Positions 28,151 through 37,505 are shown, numbered from the stretch's first letter. The stretch: 64,000 bases of DNA from [Actinomadura] parvosata subsp. kistnae (GCF_900323885.1 NZ_OOHJ01000022.1:1-64000); one strand, 5' to 3'. A program made the numbers and translations. Notes: a model not told the origin generated them from the sequence alone.

Positions 28151-28197
28151 CGCACATGCGGCCGTCCCCGGGAAGGGGGGCGGCCGCATGTGCGGTC
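28148..28197. terminator. bidirectional hairpin between convergent genes
   Basis: Perfect 17-bp inverted repeat GACCGCACATGCGGCCG (28148-28164) and its complement (28181-28197), 16-base loop. It sits ten bases before the DUF3040 gene end and can serve both strands. Confidence 0.7.
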
Positions 28198-28206
28198 GTG
28201 CTTCGT

Positions 28207-28614
28207 TCAGCGCTCGTCGTGACGACGGCGCCAGCGCTCTTCCATGCGCTCCATGAAACTGCCCCGGTTGCCCCTGCGGGCCTGCTTGCCCGGAGGAGGT
28301 GCCGTGCCTGAGGCGGGGGCGGTGTCACCGAACCCATTCATCTTTTTCCAGCTGGACAGGCCCCACAGACACGCGGCGAGCATGACCACGAAACCGCCGA
28401 CGCCGAGCGGGATCAGGGCAGCGCCACTCGACACCACGCCGACCATCATGATCACGACGCCGAGAGCAAAGCCGATGGAGGCTTTGATCAGGCGACGCTT
28501 GTAATGGCTGCGCGGGTCACTGATCCTTACGGTGTTGGCCCACTTCGGGTCCTCGGCGTAGAGGGCCTGCTCGATCTGGTCGAGCAAGCGCTGCTCGTGC
28601 TCAGAGAGCGGCAC
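28207..28614 (-). CDS. DUF3040 membrane protein
   Basis: 135 residues from GTG at 28614 (GGAGG four bases upstream). It begins PLSEHEQRLLDQIEQALYAEDPKWA, the DUF3040 hallmark, followed by two membrane segments (about 42-85) and a basic tail. The family is confined largely to actinobacteria, is often found near dinB, and has no known function. Confidence 0.88.
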   Translation of the reverse strand: MPLSEHEQRLLDQIEQALYAEDPKWANTVRISDPRSHYKRRLIKASIGFALGVVIMMVGVVSSGAALIPLGVGGFVVMLAACLWGLSSWKKMNGFGDTAPASGTAPPPGKQARRGNRGSFMERMEERWRRRHDER

Positions 28615-28844
28615 GGCGCCTCCCAAGGACGGCCCCAGGACGGGGAAGACGGCAACGGACGACACGGGGTGTCCGAACCTCGCGGTCGGTTATCCCCAGA
28701 ATACGAGGCTGTAGACGTAGGCGAAAGCAAACGTCCAACGCAGACCAAACCGGAGGTGACGTCATGGCTCTATTGTGGCCCATCTCGCCCCCCTCTCCCC
28801 AAAATCCTGACACGGGCGCCCCCAGCATGTCCGGACATCGAACG

Positions 28845-30086
28845 TCATGTCTCTATTTCATCAAGCTTGCCACGTACTAGCGACGCCGGGAGCACCGCAT
28901 CGGGCCCGAATCTCCGGATCGCCTTGTCCATGGCCTGCTCCGCCTCGCGCCACCCGGTCTCCTTCTCCCCCAGAGCGAGCTGGCGGGTGGCCTCGTCGGC
29001 CGGCCGGAGATTCTCCATCCGGACCCCCACCAGGCGCAGCCGCACCCGGTCGAGGCCGGCCGCCTCGAACAGCTCGCAGGCGGTGGCGTAAATCACCTGG
29101 GCCACGTCGGTCGGCTCACGCAGCGTGCGCGAGCGGTTGATCGTGGTGAAATCGGCTCGGCGAAGCTTCACACTTACAGTTCTTCCCACGTGACCGGCCT
29201 TACGCATGCGGGCCGCCACCCGCTCCGACAGGCGCAGCAGCTCCCGCTTGATCACATCGGGGTCGTCGACGTCGGCCGCGAACGTCTCTTCGTTGCCGAT
29301 GCTCTTGTCGGGAACGTGGGCGGTGACGGGCCGCTCGTCACGCCCCCAGGCCAACGCCGCCAGGTGGGCCCCCACGGCCTGCCCCAGCTCCCGCTGCAGC
29401 GTGCTGGACGGCACTCTGGCCAGATCTCCGACCGTGCGGATGCCCAGGCGTACCAGGGACTGCTCGGTGCGCTCACCGACCCCCCACAGGGCCGAGACGG
29501 GCAGCGGATGGAGGAAGTCGACGACCTGGTCGGCGGGCACCACCAGCAGGCCGTCGGGCTTGCACTGCTTGGACGCCAGCTTTGCCACGAATTTGCTGCT
29601 CGCCACGCCCACGGAGCACGTGATGCCGTAGCGGTCGAGCACCTGCTCCCTGATCATCGCGGCCACGGTGGCGGGCGGGCCCAGCCGCCGCCGCGCGCCG
29701 CCGACGTCGAGGAACGCCTCGTCGGAGGCGATCGGCTCGACCAGCGGGGTGATCGAGTGGAAGATCTCCATGACGCCCTTGGAGACCTCGGAGTATTTGC
29801 CGTGGCTGGGCGGGATGATCGTGGCCTGGGGGCACAGCCGGCGCGCCCTGCTCATCGGCATCGCCGAGTGCACGCCGAAGGCCCTGGCCTCGTAGGTGGC
29901 GCTGAGCACGACGCCGCGCCCGGCGGGCGAGCCCACGATCACCGGGCGGCCGCGCAGCTCGGGCCGGTCGAGCAGCTCGACGCTGGCGAAGAACGCGTCC
30001 ATGTCGACGTGGAGGATCGGGCAGCCGCTGTCATCGACCCCGGTCCGCGGAGCGGGGCCGATGCCGGTGATCTGCTTGCGAGACAC
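28845..30086 (-). CDS. dinB: DNA polymerase IV (Y family)
   Basis: 413 residues. Catalytic motifs HVDMDAFFASVELL and ASDEAFLDVGGARR, thumb/HhH region LWGVGERTEQSLVRLGIRTVGDL, and little-finger domain with VGRTVSVKLRRADFTTINRSRTL. It performs low-fidelity translesion synthesis. GTG start at 30086. No beta-clamp motif is obvious at the C-terminus. Confidence 0.93.
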   Translation of the reverse strand: MSRKQITGIGPAPRTGVDDSGCPILHVDMDAFFASVELLDRPELRGRPVIVGSPAGRGVVLSATYEARAFGVHSAMPMSRARRLCPQATIIPPSHGKYSEVSKGVMEIFHSITPLVEPIASDEAFLDVGGARRRLGPPATVAAMIREQVLDRYGITCSVGVASSKFVAKLASKQCKPDGLLVVPADQVVDFLHPLPVSALWGVGERTEQSLVRLGIRTVGDLARVPSSTLQRELGQAVGAHLAALAWGRDERPVTAHVPDKSIGNEETFAADVDDPDVIKRELLRLSERVAARMRKAGHVGRTVSVKLRRADFTTINRSRTLREPTDVAQVIYATACELFEAAGLDRVRLRLVGVRMENLRPADEATRQLALGEKETGWREAEQAMDKAIRRFGPDAVLPASLVRGKLDEIET

Positions 30087-30144
30087 GCCTTCGAGTCTAT
30101 CCGAACAGGCGTTCTACACCGAGGGGGGCCGGCACAGATCTTCC

Positions 30145-30900
30145 TCAGTTGCGGTGGCCGAGGACGTGGAGCTGCGTGGCGATGTCACGCAGCACGGGAT
30201 GGGTCGCGGCGACCTGCTCCAGCGCCACCAGCGACTCCGCGGCGCCCGGCTCGCCATCGACGAGCCTGCTGGGCACCAGGTCGGCGAAGACCCGCACACC
30301 GTGGATCGCGCCGACCGTGAACCCGGTCGCGGTCAGCAGCTCGACGAGCGTGTCGGCGGCGAAACGCCTCGGCGTGGGGTCGCGGTCGCCCCACGTGCCG
30401 CTCGGGTCGTCGAGCACCGCCCTGGCCTCGTCGAACTGCCCCGACAGCGCCCGGTGGATGGCGCTGCCGACCGGGTTGGCGGCCAGCACGCTGACGGCCC
30501 CGCCCCTGCGCAGCAGGCCCGCGACCGCGGTCAGCGCGCTGATCGGATCCTCGACGTACTCCAGGACGCTGTGGCACAGCACCAGGTCGGCGGCGTCGCG
30601 GCTGAGCAGCTCGCCCAGGTCGGCGGCGTCGCCCTGCAGCCCGCGCACGCTCACGCCCTGCTCCTTGGCCCGACGCTCCAGCGCGGCCAGCGAGTCGGGG
30701 CTCGGGTCGACGACGGTGACGGCGTGGCCCAGCGCGGCCAGCGGCACGGCGAAACCCCCGGTGCCGCCGCCGGCGTCGACGATGTCGAGCGACTCCCGGC
30801 CGGTGGCCGCCGTGCGCTCGGCCAGCATGGTCCGCAACGCGTCCCAGACGACGGCGGTGCGGACCGCCGGGGTCCTCGTGGTGACGCCTTCAGCACGCAA
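30145..30900 (-). CDS. SAM-dependent methyltransferase
   Basis: 251 residues, class I Rossmann methyltransferase: motif I DIVDAGGGTGGFAVPLA, motif II VVDPSPDSLAAL, GDAADLGELL, and LVLCHSVLEYVEDP. The arrangement resembles SmtA/CmoM-like enzymes, but the substrate cannot be told. TTG start at 30900 with GGGGAGAGAGG upstream. Monocistronic, between dinB and nusB. Confidence 0.8.
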   Translation of the reverse strand: MRAEGVTTRTPAVRTAVVWDALRTMLAERTAATGRESLDIVDAGGGTGGFAVPLAALGHAVTVVDPSPDSLAALERRAKEQGVSVRGLQGDAADLGELLSRDAADLVLCHSVLEYVEDPISALTAVAGLLRRGGAVSVLAANPVGSAIHRALSGQFDEARAVLDDPSGTWGDRDPTPRRFAADTLVELLTATGFTVGAIHGVRVFADLVPSRLVDGEPGAAESLVALEQVAATHPVLRDIATQLHVLGHRN

Positions 30901-31062
30901 CGTCGGCTCGCCTCTCTCCCCGCGAAAGTGTGCACGGCCGAAGGTGCACGTCGCGAACGGCTCTCTTCGTGGTCGGGCCCCAGCCTACGCCGTACGCGGG
31001 AGCTCCCGCTCCCCACCGCCGATACCCGTGCCATGCGAATCGCGCATCGGGCCCCGGACATG
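30901..31062. other. intergenic region upstream of the methyltransferase
   Basis: Part of a ~370-bp gap between the methyltransferase and nusB. It contains a GTGCAC palindrome twice (near 30930 and 30944). I see no gene. Confidence 0.4.
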
Positions 31063-31100
31063 GAAAAGGGCGCGTCGCGGCTGGTGACGCGCCACTTTCC
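31063..31100 (-). terminator. terminator after nusB
   Basis: On the minus strand GGCGCGTC (31086-31093) pairs with GACGCGCC (31069-31076), followed by CTTTTCC, an intrinsic-terminator-like arrangement about 180 bases past the nusB stop. The remaining 31101-31274 shows no gene. Confidence 0.55.
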
Positions 31101-31274
31101 CGTACGGTCTCACTCCGGCCACACGGTCAGGCCCCCGCCCGGGCTGCGGGTGCGGTGCCCGACCGCGCGACATTACACGTCCCTCGCCTCGCGGGCCATG
31201 GTGTGGGCCGGCGTGGTGAGAACGTACCCCGAACGCGCGGCCCCGGCCCCCGAAGCCGTGAACAGAAAGGGTGT

Positions 31275-31685
31275 CTAAAGGGTGAGGCTTGGCTTGAGTT
31301 GTTTGAAGCGGGCCAGCAGGCCGTTCACGAACTGCGGCGACTCGTCGGTCGACAGCTCCCCCGCCAGGTGCACCCACTCGCTGATGACCACGCCCTCGGG
31401 CACGCCCGGCATCCAGAGCAGCTCGTACGTGCCGCCGCGCAGCAGGTTGCGGTCGACCGCGGGCATCCGGTCGAGTGTCCAGCCCTCGGCGTAGGTGGTG
31501 ATCAGCTCGTCGATGCGCGCGTGGTGGCGGGCGACGCCCTCGACGATGGTCGAGGTGTACTCGTTCACCGGCGGCTCCTGCCGCTCCACGCGCTCGGCGA
31601 GGATCTTCAGCGGATCCTCGCCGCGCAGCTCGGCCTCGAACAGGATGTCGAGCGCTCGCCTGCGTGCTTTGCCCCGTGCCGACAC
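31275..31685 (-). CDS. nusB: transcription antitermination factor NusB
   Basis: 136 residues, all-helical NusB fold: RRRALDILFEAELRG near the N-terminus, ERQEPPVNEYTSTIVEGVA, and the conserved RMPAVDRNLLRGGTYELLW and VVISEWVHLAGELSTDESPQFVNGLL. It binds boxA RNA with S10 in rRNA antitermination. GTG start at 31685, just after the efp stop. Confidence 0.95.
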   Translation of the reverse strand: MSARGKARRRALDILFEAELRGEDPLKILAERVERQEPPVNEYTSTIVEGVARHHARIDELITTYAEGWTLDRMPAVDRNLLRGGTYELLWMPGVPEGVVISEWVHLAGELSTDESPQFVNGLLARFKQLKPSLTL

Positions 31686-31686
31686 C

Positions 31687-32247
31687 TCAGGCCCGGCCGA
31701 GGTATTCGCCGCTGCGGGTGTCGACCTTGACCTTCTCGCCGGTGGTGATGAACAGCGGCACCTTGATCTCGGCGCCGGTCTCCAGCGTGGCGGGCTTGGT
31801 GCCGCCGGTGGAGCGGTCGCCCTGCAGGCCCGGCTCGGTGTTGGCGATGGTCAGCTCGACGGCGGCGGGCAGCTCCACGTAGAGCGCGGAGCCCTCGTTG
31901 AAGGCCACCGTGGCCGTGGTGTTCTCCAGCATGTAGTTGGCGGCGCTGCCGACGGTGACGCTCGGCACGTTGACCATGTCGTAGGTCTCGGTGTCCATGA
32001 AGACGAAGTCGTCGCCGTCCTTGTACGAGTACTGCATCTCGCGCTTGTCGACGTTGGCCACCTCGACCTTCACGCCGGCGTTGAAGGTCTTGTCGACGAC
32101 CTTGCCCGACAGGACGTTCTTGAGCTTGGTGCGCACGAACGCACCGCCCTTGCCCGGCTTGACGTGCTGGAACTCGACAACGCTCCAGAGCTCACCGCCC
32201 TCGAGCTTCAGCACCATGCCGTTCTTGAGGTCGTTGGTCGTCGCCAC
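31687..32247 (-). CDS. efp: elongation factor P
   Basis: 186 residues, three beta-barrel domains. Domain I carries the P-site loop KPGKGGAF near 32-38; domain III holds the closing signature region ending [15 protein letters not shown] rescues ribosomes stalled at polyproline, relevant here because many proteins in the window are proline-rich. No modification enzyme gene is seen nearby. GTG at 32247 follows GGGAG by eight bases. Confidence 0.96.
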   Translation of the reverse strand: MATTNDLKNGMVLKLEGGELWSVVEFQHVKPGKGGAFVRTKLKNVLSGKVVDKTFNAGVKVEVANVDKREMQYSYKDGDDFVFMDTETYDMVNVPSVTVGSAANYMLENTTATVAFNEGSALYVELPAAVELTIANTEPGLQGDRSTGGTKPATLETGAEIKVPLFITTGEKVKVDTRSGEYLGRA

Positions 32248-32273
32248 TCGTTCTTCTCCCGGGTGCGGCCGCT

Positions 32274-33311
32274 CTAAAGGACGAGCAGCTCCTTGGTCGT
32301 CTTCGTGAAAAGTTCCGGCCCGCCCTCACGTGTCACGAGGGTGTCCTCGATCCGGACGCCGCCCCGGCCCGGAAGGTAGACCCCAGGCTCGACGGTGATC
32401 GGAACTCGATCCTCTAGTCTACCGGTCCGCGAAGGGCCCAGGAACGGCTCCTCGTGGATCTCCAGCCCCACCCCGTGGCCGAGACCGTGCCTGAAGTGCG
32501 TCCCGTGGCCGGCGTCCTCGATGACGGAGCGGGCGGCGGCGTCCACCTCGCCGGCGCTCGCGCCGGGGGCGAGGGCGTGCCTGCCGGCCCGCTGCGCGGC
32601 GGCGACCAGCTCGTACACCTCGCGCTGCCAGGCGGCGGGCGGGCCGAGGCTGACCGTCCTGGTCATGTCGGCGTGGTAGCCCTGGTAGCGGGCGCCGAAG
32701 TCCATGGTGACCAGGTCCCCCGCGCGCAGCTCCCGCGCGGTGGGCGCGTGGTGCGGCACCGCGCCGTTCTCCCCCGCCGCCACGATCGTGTCGAACGCGG
32801 GCTTGTCGGCGCCCAGCTCCGTCATGCGGCGGTCGAGCAGGCCGGCCAGCTCGCGCTCGGTCATCCCCGGCGCGATCTTCGGGGCGACGTCGGCGAAGGC
32901 CCGGTCGGTGATCTCGCAGGCGGTACGGATCAGCTCCAGCTCGCCCTCGTCCTTGACCGCCCGCAGCAGCTCCACCACCGGCCCCAGCGGCACGAGCCCC
33001 TCCCCCAGCCGGTGGTAGGCCGCCACGCTCATGCTCGCGGCCTCGATCCCGGCGCCCGGCTCCTTCAGCCGGCCCGCCACGTCCGCCGCCTCGACCGACG
33101 GCACGTCCAGCTCGCGGGCCGCCCCGATGTAGCGGTTGTCGGTGGCCAGCAGCGCCGTCCCGTCCGCCCTGACCAGGACGGCGGCGTTCGAGCTGGCCAG
33201 GCCGGTGAGGTAGCGGACGTTGACGGGGGAGGTGACCAGCAGGGCGTGGACCTCGTGGGCGGGCAGCAGCCGGGCGAGCCGCTCCCGGCGCGCCGCGTAG
33301 TCGAAGGTCAT
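32274..33311 (-). CDS. Xaa-Pro aminopeptidase / dipeptidase (M24B)
   Basis: 345 residues. N-terminal creatinase-like domain (1-115) and pita-bread catalytic domain with metal ligands in [56 protein letters not shown]. It hydrolyses bonds next to proline. The pepQ-efp-nusB order is common in actinobacteria and firmicutes. Confidence 0.92.
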   Translation of the reverse strand: MTFDYAARRERLARLLPAHEVHALLVTSPVNVRYLTGLASSNAAVLVRADGTALLATDNRYIGAARELDVPSVEAADVAGRLKEPGAGIEAASMSVAAYHRLGEGLVPLGPVVELLRAVKDEGELELIRTACEITDRAFADVAPKIAPGMTERELAGLLDRRMTELGADKPAFDTIVAAGENGAVPHHAPTARELRAGDLVTMDFGARYQGYHADMTRTVSLGPPAAWQREVYELVAAAQRAGRHALAPGASAGEVDAAARSVIEDAGHGTHFRHGLGHGVGLEIHEEPFLGPSRTGRLEDRVPITVEPGVYLPGRGGVRIEDTLVTREGGPELFTKTTKELLVL

Positions 33312-33439
33312 CCGCCCAATGTACGGGTCACGCCGCTCTCGTCACCATCGCCCGGGATGCCCCGGATGTCCGCTCACGGGAGGTCAGGCAGGCGCCTGAT
33401 GTCCGCTCCCGGGAGATCGGGCAGCCGCCTGATGTCCGC

Positions 33440-35239
33440 TCACGGGAGGTCGGGCAGCCGCCACTCCCGCAGGAACTCCGCGGCCGGGCCCGTCGGGTCC
33501 ATCTCGCCCTTCTCCTGCGCCTTGGCCAGGTCGCGGTAGACGTGGGAGATCTGGTCGAGGGTGGGGCCGACCTGGCCCTCGTTGAACTTCCTGGCCGCCT
33601 TGCGGAGCTTGTCCCTGGCCTTGCCCGCGACCTTGGGGTCGATGCCGCCCATGCTCTGCTGCGCCATCAGCGCCTCGTCGAACTCCTGGAGCCACTTGGC
33701 GTACCCGCCGGGCGGGATCGCGTCGCCCAGGGTGGCCTTGGGGAGCGAGGTCTCGCGCAGGAAGTCCGGCTCCTCCTCGTTCTCGGTCGGCTCGGGCTCA
33801 GGGGTCGGGCCGATGGTGGAGGTCTGCGGCAGGATGCTGGGCTCCGGGGCCGGCGTGGTGGCCTCGGCGGTCGGCGTGCTCACCGCGACCGGCGGCTCCT
33901 CGCGCGCGCCCGCCCACATCACCATGCCGACGGTCACGGCCGCGATGGCGACGACGGCGATGCCGAGCTGGACGATCAGCTTGCGGTTCGAGGACGAGGG
34001 CCGCTCCGGCTCCAGGTCACCGGCCTGGAAAACCGCCGTGTCCCCGGCCCTGGGCGGCCCGCCCGGCCCCATCGACCCGCCCGGCCCGACCGGTCCCATC
34101 GGCCCGCCCGCCGCCATGCCACCCGGCACGGTCGGCCCGCCCGCCGCCGGGCCGCCCGGCCCCGCGAAGGCGCCGGCCTGGAAGACCTCCGTCGCGCCGC
34201 CCGCGGAGTCCCCGCCCGCGCCGGCCGCGGGGCGCGCGCCTTCGCCGCCCGGAGCGAGGCCGGGGTCGCGCAGGCCGGGGTCGCGCAGGTTGACGCCGGT
34301 CACCGGCGCCGCGGCCGGGCCCGGCTTGGGCCGGGCGATGGCGGCCAGGGCCCGGCGGATGGCCTCGCCGCTGCCGGGCCGCTGCGCCGGGTCTTCGGCG
34401 AGCATGGCCAGCACCAGCCGGTCCAGCTCGGCCGGCACCTCCGGCCTGATCGCACTGGGCGGAACGGGCATCCCTCGCCCGGCGCCCTCCTGTCCCTGCC
34501 CGGCGCCCACCTGTCCCTGCCCGGCGCCCACCTGCTCCTGGCCGGTGCCCACCTGCTTCAGCCCGGCGGCCTCCTGCCCTCGCCCGGCGCCTTCCTGCCC
34601 TTGGGCGGCGGCGCCGCCGGTCTCGAAAGGCGGCCGACCGCACAGTAGCTCGTAACACACGCACCCGAGCGCGTACACGTCCCCAGGCGCCCGCGCCGGC
34701 TCGCCGGCCGCCCGTTCGGGCGCCACGTACCGGCTCCCGGGGGGCGCGGGCTCGCGCTCGTCCATCGCGAACCCGACGACCTTGAGCACGCCACTGCTGG
34801 CCTGACGGAAGCTGTCGGGCCCGACGCGCCCGTGCACCACGCCGGCCCGGTGGGCGGCGTCCAGGCCGGCCGCCGCCTGCCCGATCAGGTCGCACACCTC
34901 GACGATCCGCAGGGGCCCGCGCGCGGCCAGCTCCTCGCCGAGGCTGAGCCCGGTGAGGAACTCCATGACAAGGAAGGGCGTCCCTTCGTGCTCGCCGACG
35001 TCGAGGACCATGGCCACGTTCGGGTGGATCACCCTGGCGACGGCCTGGGCGTGCTGCCTGAGCACCTCCCTGGTGGCGGCCCCGGCCGCCCGCGCGCCGA
35101 GCACCTTCACGGCCACGACCCAGTCGGCCCGCGTGTCGTACCCGCGCCACACCTCGCCCATCGGCCCGCTGCCGATGCGCTCGTCAAGCCGGTACCGGTC
35201 AGCGACCAATGACGGCGCACGCTCCGTCCCGTCGGACAT
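33440..35239 (-). CDS. membrane Ser/Thr protein pseudokinase
   Basis: 599 residues. The kinase fold is clear: glycine loop IGSGPMGEV (22-30), ATP lysine in VAVKVLG (K45), APE segment YVAPERA, DVYALGCVCYELL. But the catalytic loop reads HGRVGPDS (136-143) instead of HRDLKPxN, and the DFG is VGFA (155-158), so the catalytic Asp, Lys, Asn and metal Asp are all missing. A GAGQGQV-type repeat (about 208-256) is inserted after the F helix. A Gly/Pro linker, one membrane helix (421-443) and a ~155-residue external domain follow. ATG at 35239 starts the domain. I infer a signalling scaffold rather than an enzyme. Confidence 0.88.
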   Translation of the reverse strand: MSDGTERAPSLVADRYRLDERIGSGPMGEVWRGYDTRADWVVAVKVLGARAAGAATREVLRQHAQAVARVIHPNVAMVLDVGEHEGTPFLVMEFLTGLSLGEELAARGPLRIVEVCDLIGQAAAGLDAAHRAGVVHGRVGPDSFRQASSGVLKVVGFAMDEREPAPPGSRYVAPERAAGEPARAPGDVYALGCVCYELLCGRPPFETGGAAAQGQEGAGRGQEAAGLKQVGTGQEQVGAGQGQVGAGQGQEGAGRGMPVPPSAIRPEVPAELDRLVLAMLAEDPAQRPGSGEAIRRALAAIARPKPGPAAAPVTGVNLRDPGLRDPGLAPGGEGARPAAGAGGDSAGGATEVFQAGAFAGPGGPAAGGPTVPGGMAAGGPMGPVGPGGSMGPGGPPRAGDTAVFQAGDLEPERPSSSNRKLIVQLGIAVVAIAAVTVGMVMWAGAREEPPVAVSTPTAEATTPAPEPSILPQTSTIGPTPEPEPTENEEEPDFLRETSLPKATLGDAIPPGGYAKWLQEFDEALMAQQSMGGIDPKVAGKARDKLRKAARKFNEGQVGPTLDQISHVYRDLAKAQEKGEMDPTGPAAEFLREWRLPDLP

Positions 35240-35328
35240 ATCCCCGCCAAATACTCGAAAATCAGGATTTCCGACCCACCATAGGGCCCTCACACCCCCA
35301 CCCGTCGCACCTTCGCGCCGCACCACCC

Positions 35329-35367
35329 TCGACATAACGACTTTCGATATTTACGATTATCGTTATG
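35329..35367 (+). promoter_or_regulatory. leaderless promoter inside an inverted repeat
   Basis: TCGACA (35329-35334), 17-bp spacer and TACGAT (35352-35357) place the transcription start at about the ATG at 35365, so the message is probably leaderless. A perfect 8-bp inverted repeat CATAACGA (35333-35340) / TCGTTATG (35360-35367) encloses the -10, with an inner palindrome ACGATTATCGT. The likely ligand is the small HTH protein encoded two genes in. Confidence 0.65.
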
Positions 35368-35970
35368 TCTACTCGTTGGATCCTCCGGCTCGAGGTGGTG
35401 CTGAGCGTCGCCCTGACCCTCAGCGTCCTCGGCACCGTGGCCGCCCTCATCGGGAACTTCGTGATCGCCTTCGTCGGCAACGCACACGGCATCGGCATCC
35501 CGTTACAGGTCTTCGACGTCCCTTCCACGGGGATGGCGGCCGGCGGCGCCGTCGTCGAGGACGTCAGCGCCGAGGTGACGGTCCGTCCCCAGGGCGCCTC
35601 GCCCGCGGCCGGCCTGCTCTACCTGCTGATGTGGGCGCCGGGCACGGTGACGGGCCTGCTGGCGCTGTTCACGGTCGTGCGCGCGCTGGGCAGGGCCAGG
35701 TCGGGCGATCGCGCGCTGTTCTCCACGGTCACGGCCGGCCACCTGCGCAGGCTGGGCTGGATCCTCATCGCGGGCTCGATCGTGTCGGCGGTGCTCGACT
35801 CGGCGGCGCAGGTCATGCTCGCCTCCATGCTGCTGACGGAGAGCCGGCCGTTCTACCCGCCGTCGGGCGAGGTGGTCGGCGGGGTCGTGGCGGGGCTGGT
35901 GGCGCTCGGCGTGTCGGAGATCGTCCGCCGGGGCCTGGTCCTGCTCGAAGAGGTCGAGGCCACGATCTGA
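35365..35970 (+). CDS. DUF2975-like membrane protein
   Basis: 201 residues with four membrane segments (about 8-38, 85-105, 125-150, 170-190), matching the DUF2975 layout; there is a polar external loop (about 45-80). No RBS precedes the ATG, consistent with a leaderless start. The stop overlaps the next ATG by one base (TGATG). DUF2975 proteins are regularly paired with a YozG-type HTH protein; the function is unknown. Confidence 0.8.
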   Translation: MSTRWILRLEVVLSVALTLSVLGTVAALIGNFVIAFVGNAHGIGIPLQVFDVPSTGMAAGGAVVEDVSAEVTVRPQGASPAAGLLYLLMWAPGTVTGLLALFTVVRALGRARSGDRALFSTVTAGHLRRLGWILIAGSIVSAVLDSAAQVMLASMLLTESRPFYPPSGEVVGGVVAGLVALGVSEIVRRGLVLLEEVEATI

Positions 35971-36179
35971 TGGCCGAGCCCGTCATCAGGGTGCGGCTGG
36001 ACGAGCTGCTCAAGGAGCGCGGCATGACGCTCACCGAGCTGTCGCACCGCGTCGAGATCACCGTGGTCAACCTGTCGATACTGAAGAACGGCCATGCCAA
36101 GGCCGTGCGCTTCTCCACGCTGGCCCGCCTGTGCGAGGCGCTGGGCTGCCAGCCGGGAGACCTGCTGACGTACGAATGA
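35970..36179 (+). CDS. small XRE/YozG-type helix-turn-helix protein
   Basis: 69 residues, almost entirely one HTH: IRVRLDELLKERGMTLTELSHRVEITVVNLSILKNG then ARLCEALGCQPGDLLTYE. It is translationally coupled to the DUF2975 gene and probably represses the shared promoter. It may sense or complex with its membrane partner; that is inference. Confidence 0.88.
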   Translation: MAEPVIRVRLDELLKERGMTLTELSHRVEITVVNLSILKNGHAKAVRFSTLARLCEALGCQPGDLLTYE

Positions 36180-36184
36180 AAGAA

Positions 36185-36208
36185 GGGGGGCGGCCGGAGC
36201 CACCCCCC
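36185..36208. terminator. hairpin between convergent genes
   Basis: GGGGGG-CGGC pairs with GCC-A-CCCCCC around a short loop, between the HTH gene and the symporter gene. Likely bidirectional terminator. Confidence 0.6.
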
Positions 36209-36224
36209 TCATGTCAGCGCCTCG

Positions 36225-37505
36225 TCAGGCCGTGGCGGGCTCGGGCACGCGCCGCACGGGCGCGCTGTCGAGCGGCTGCGGCGGCGCGTTGAAGGTCGCC
36301 GTGTCCAGGCGCCCCTCGGAGCGCGCCACGAGCACCGGCACCACCATCTGGCCGGTCACGTTGGTCGCGGTGCGGATCATGTCGAGGATCGGGTCGATGG
36401 CCAGCAGCAGGCCGACGCCCTCCAGCGGCAGCCCCAGGGTGCTGAGCGTGAGCGTCAGCATGACGGTGGCGCCGGTCAGCCCGGCCGTGGCGGCGGAGCC
36501 GACCACCGAGACGAACGCGATCAGCAGGTAGTCGCCGAAGCCGAGCGGCACCCCGAACACCTGGGCCACGAAGATCGCGGCCAGCGCCGGGTAGACCGAG
36601 GCGCAGCCGTCCATCTTGGTGGTGGCGCCGAACGGCACCGCGAACGAGGCGTAGTCGCGGTCCACGCCGTTGCGCTCGACCGTGACCCGCTGGGTCAGCG
36701 GCAGCGTGCCGACGGAGGAGCGGGAGACGAAGGCCAGCTCGATGGCGGGCCAGGCGTTGCGGAAGAACGTGACGGGGCTGACCTTGCCCCAGACGGCCAG
36801 CAGCGTCGGGTACACGGCCAGCAGCACGATGAAGCAGCCGATGTAGACGCCGGCGCTGAACTTGGCCAGCGGCGCCAGCAGCTCCCACCCGTACGTGGAC
36901 ACGGCCTTGCCGATGAGGCCGGCGGTGCCGATGGGCGCCAGGCGAATCACCCACCACAGGGCCTTCTGCACCAGCTCCAGCACGGAGCGGGCGAGGTTCA
37001 GGAACGGCTCGGCCTTCTCGCCGACGGCCATGGCCGCCGCGCCGAGGACGATCCCCAGGAACACGATCTGGAGGACGTTGACCTCGGTGAAGGCCGTCAC
37101 GACGTTGGTCGGCAGGATGCCGGTGACGAAGTCGAGCCAGGTGCCCTGCGTGTCGGTGGCCTTGGCGGCGGAGGTGTCGAGGGTGACGCCCTGGCCGGGG
37201 TTGATGAGCAGGCCGAGCCCGATGGCCAGCGACACCGAGACGAACGCGGTGATCAGGAACCACATCAGGGTCTTGGAGGCGAGCCTGGCGGCGCCGTTGA
37301 CGTTGCGCAGGTTGGCGACGCTGACCAGCACGGCGGTGAAGACCAGCGGCGGCACGGCCAGCTTCAGGAGCTGGACGAAGAGCGAGCCGACCTGCTTGAG
37401 CGTCTCAGCGAGCCAGGCGACGTCCCAGACCTTGGCGACGAAACCCAGGGCGATGCCGACGACGAGGCCCAGCAGGAGCTGCAGGGAAAAGGAGAATCTC
37501 TTCAC
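36225..37505 (-). CDS. dicarboxylate/amino acid:cation symporter (DAACS)
   Basis: 426 residues with eight membrane segments and two re-entrant loops. Family motifs: SRSSVGTLPLT (HP1, usually SSSAALP), FGATTKMDG (usually GATINMDG), and IDPILDMIRTATNVTG for substrate and Na/H binding. The Asn-to-Lys change in the NMDG site region suggests altered cation or substrate use. It imports C4-dicarboxylates or acidic amino acids. GTG start at 37505 with a weak RBS. Confidence 0.9.
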   Translation of the reverse strand: MKRFSFSLQLLLGLVVGIALGFVAKVWDVAWLAETLKQVGSLFVQLLKLAVPPLVFTAVLVSVANLRNVNGAARLASKTLMWFLITAFVSVSLAIGLGLLINPGQGVTLDTSAAKATDTQGTWLDFVTGILPTNVVTAFTEVNVLQIVFLGIVLGAAAMAVGEKAEPFLNLARSVLELVQKALWWVIRLAPIGTAGLIGKAVSTYGWELLAPLAKFSAGVYIGCFIVLLAVYPTLLAVWGKVSPVTFFRNAWPAIELAFVSRSSVGTLPLTQRVTVERNGVDRDYASFAVPFGATTKMDGCASVYPALAAIFVAQVFGVPLGFGDYLLIAFVSVVGSAATAGLTGATVMLTLTLSTLGLPLEGVGLLLAIDPILDMIRTATNVTGQMVVPVLVARSEGRLDTATFNAPPQPLDSAPVRRVPEPATA

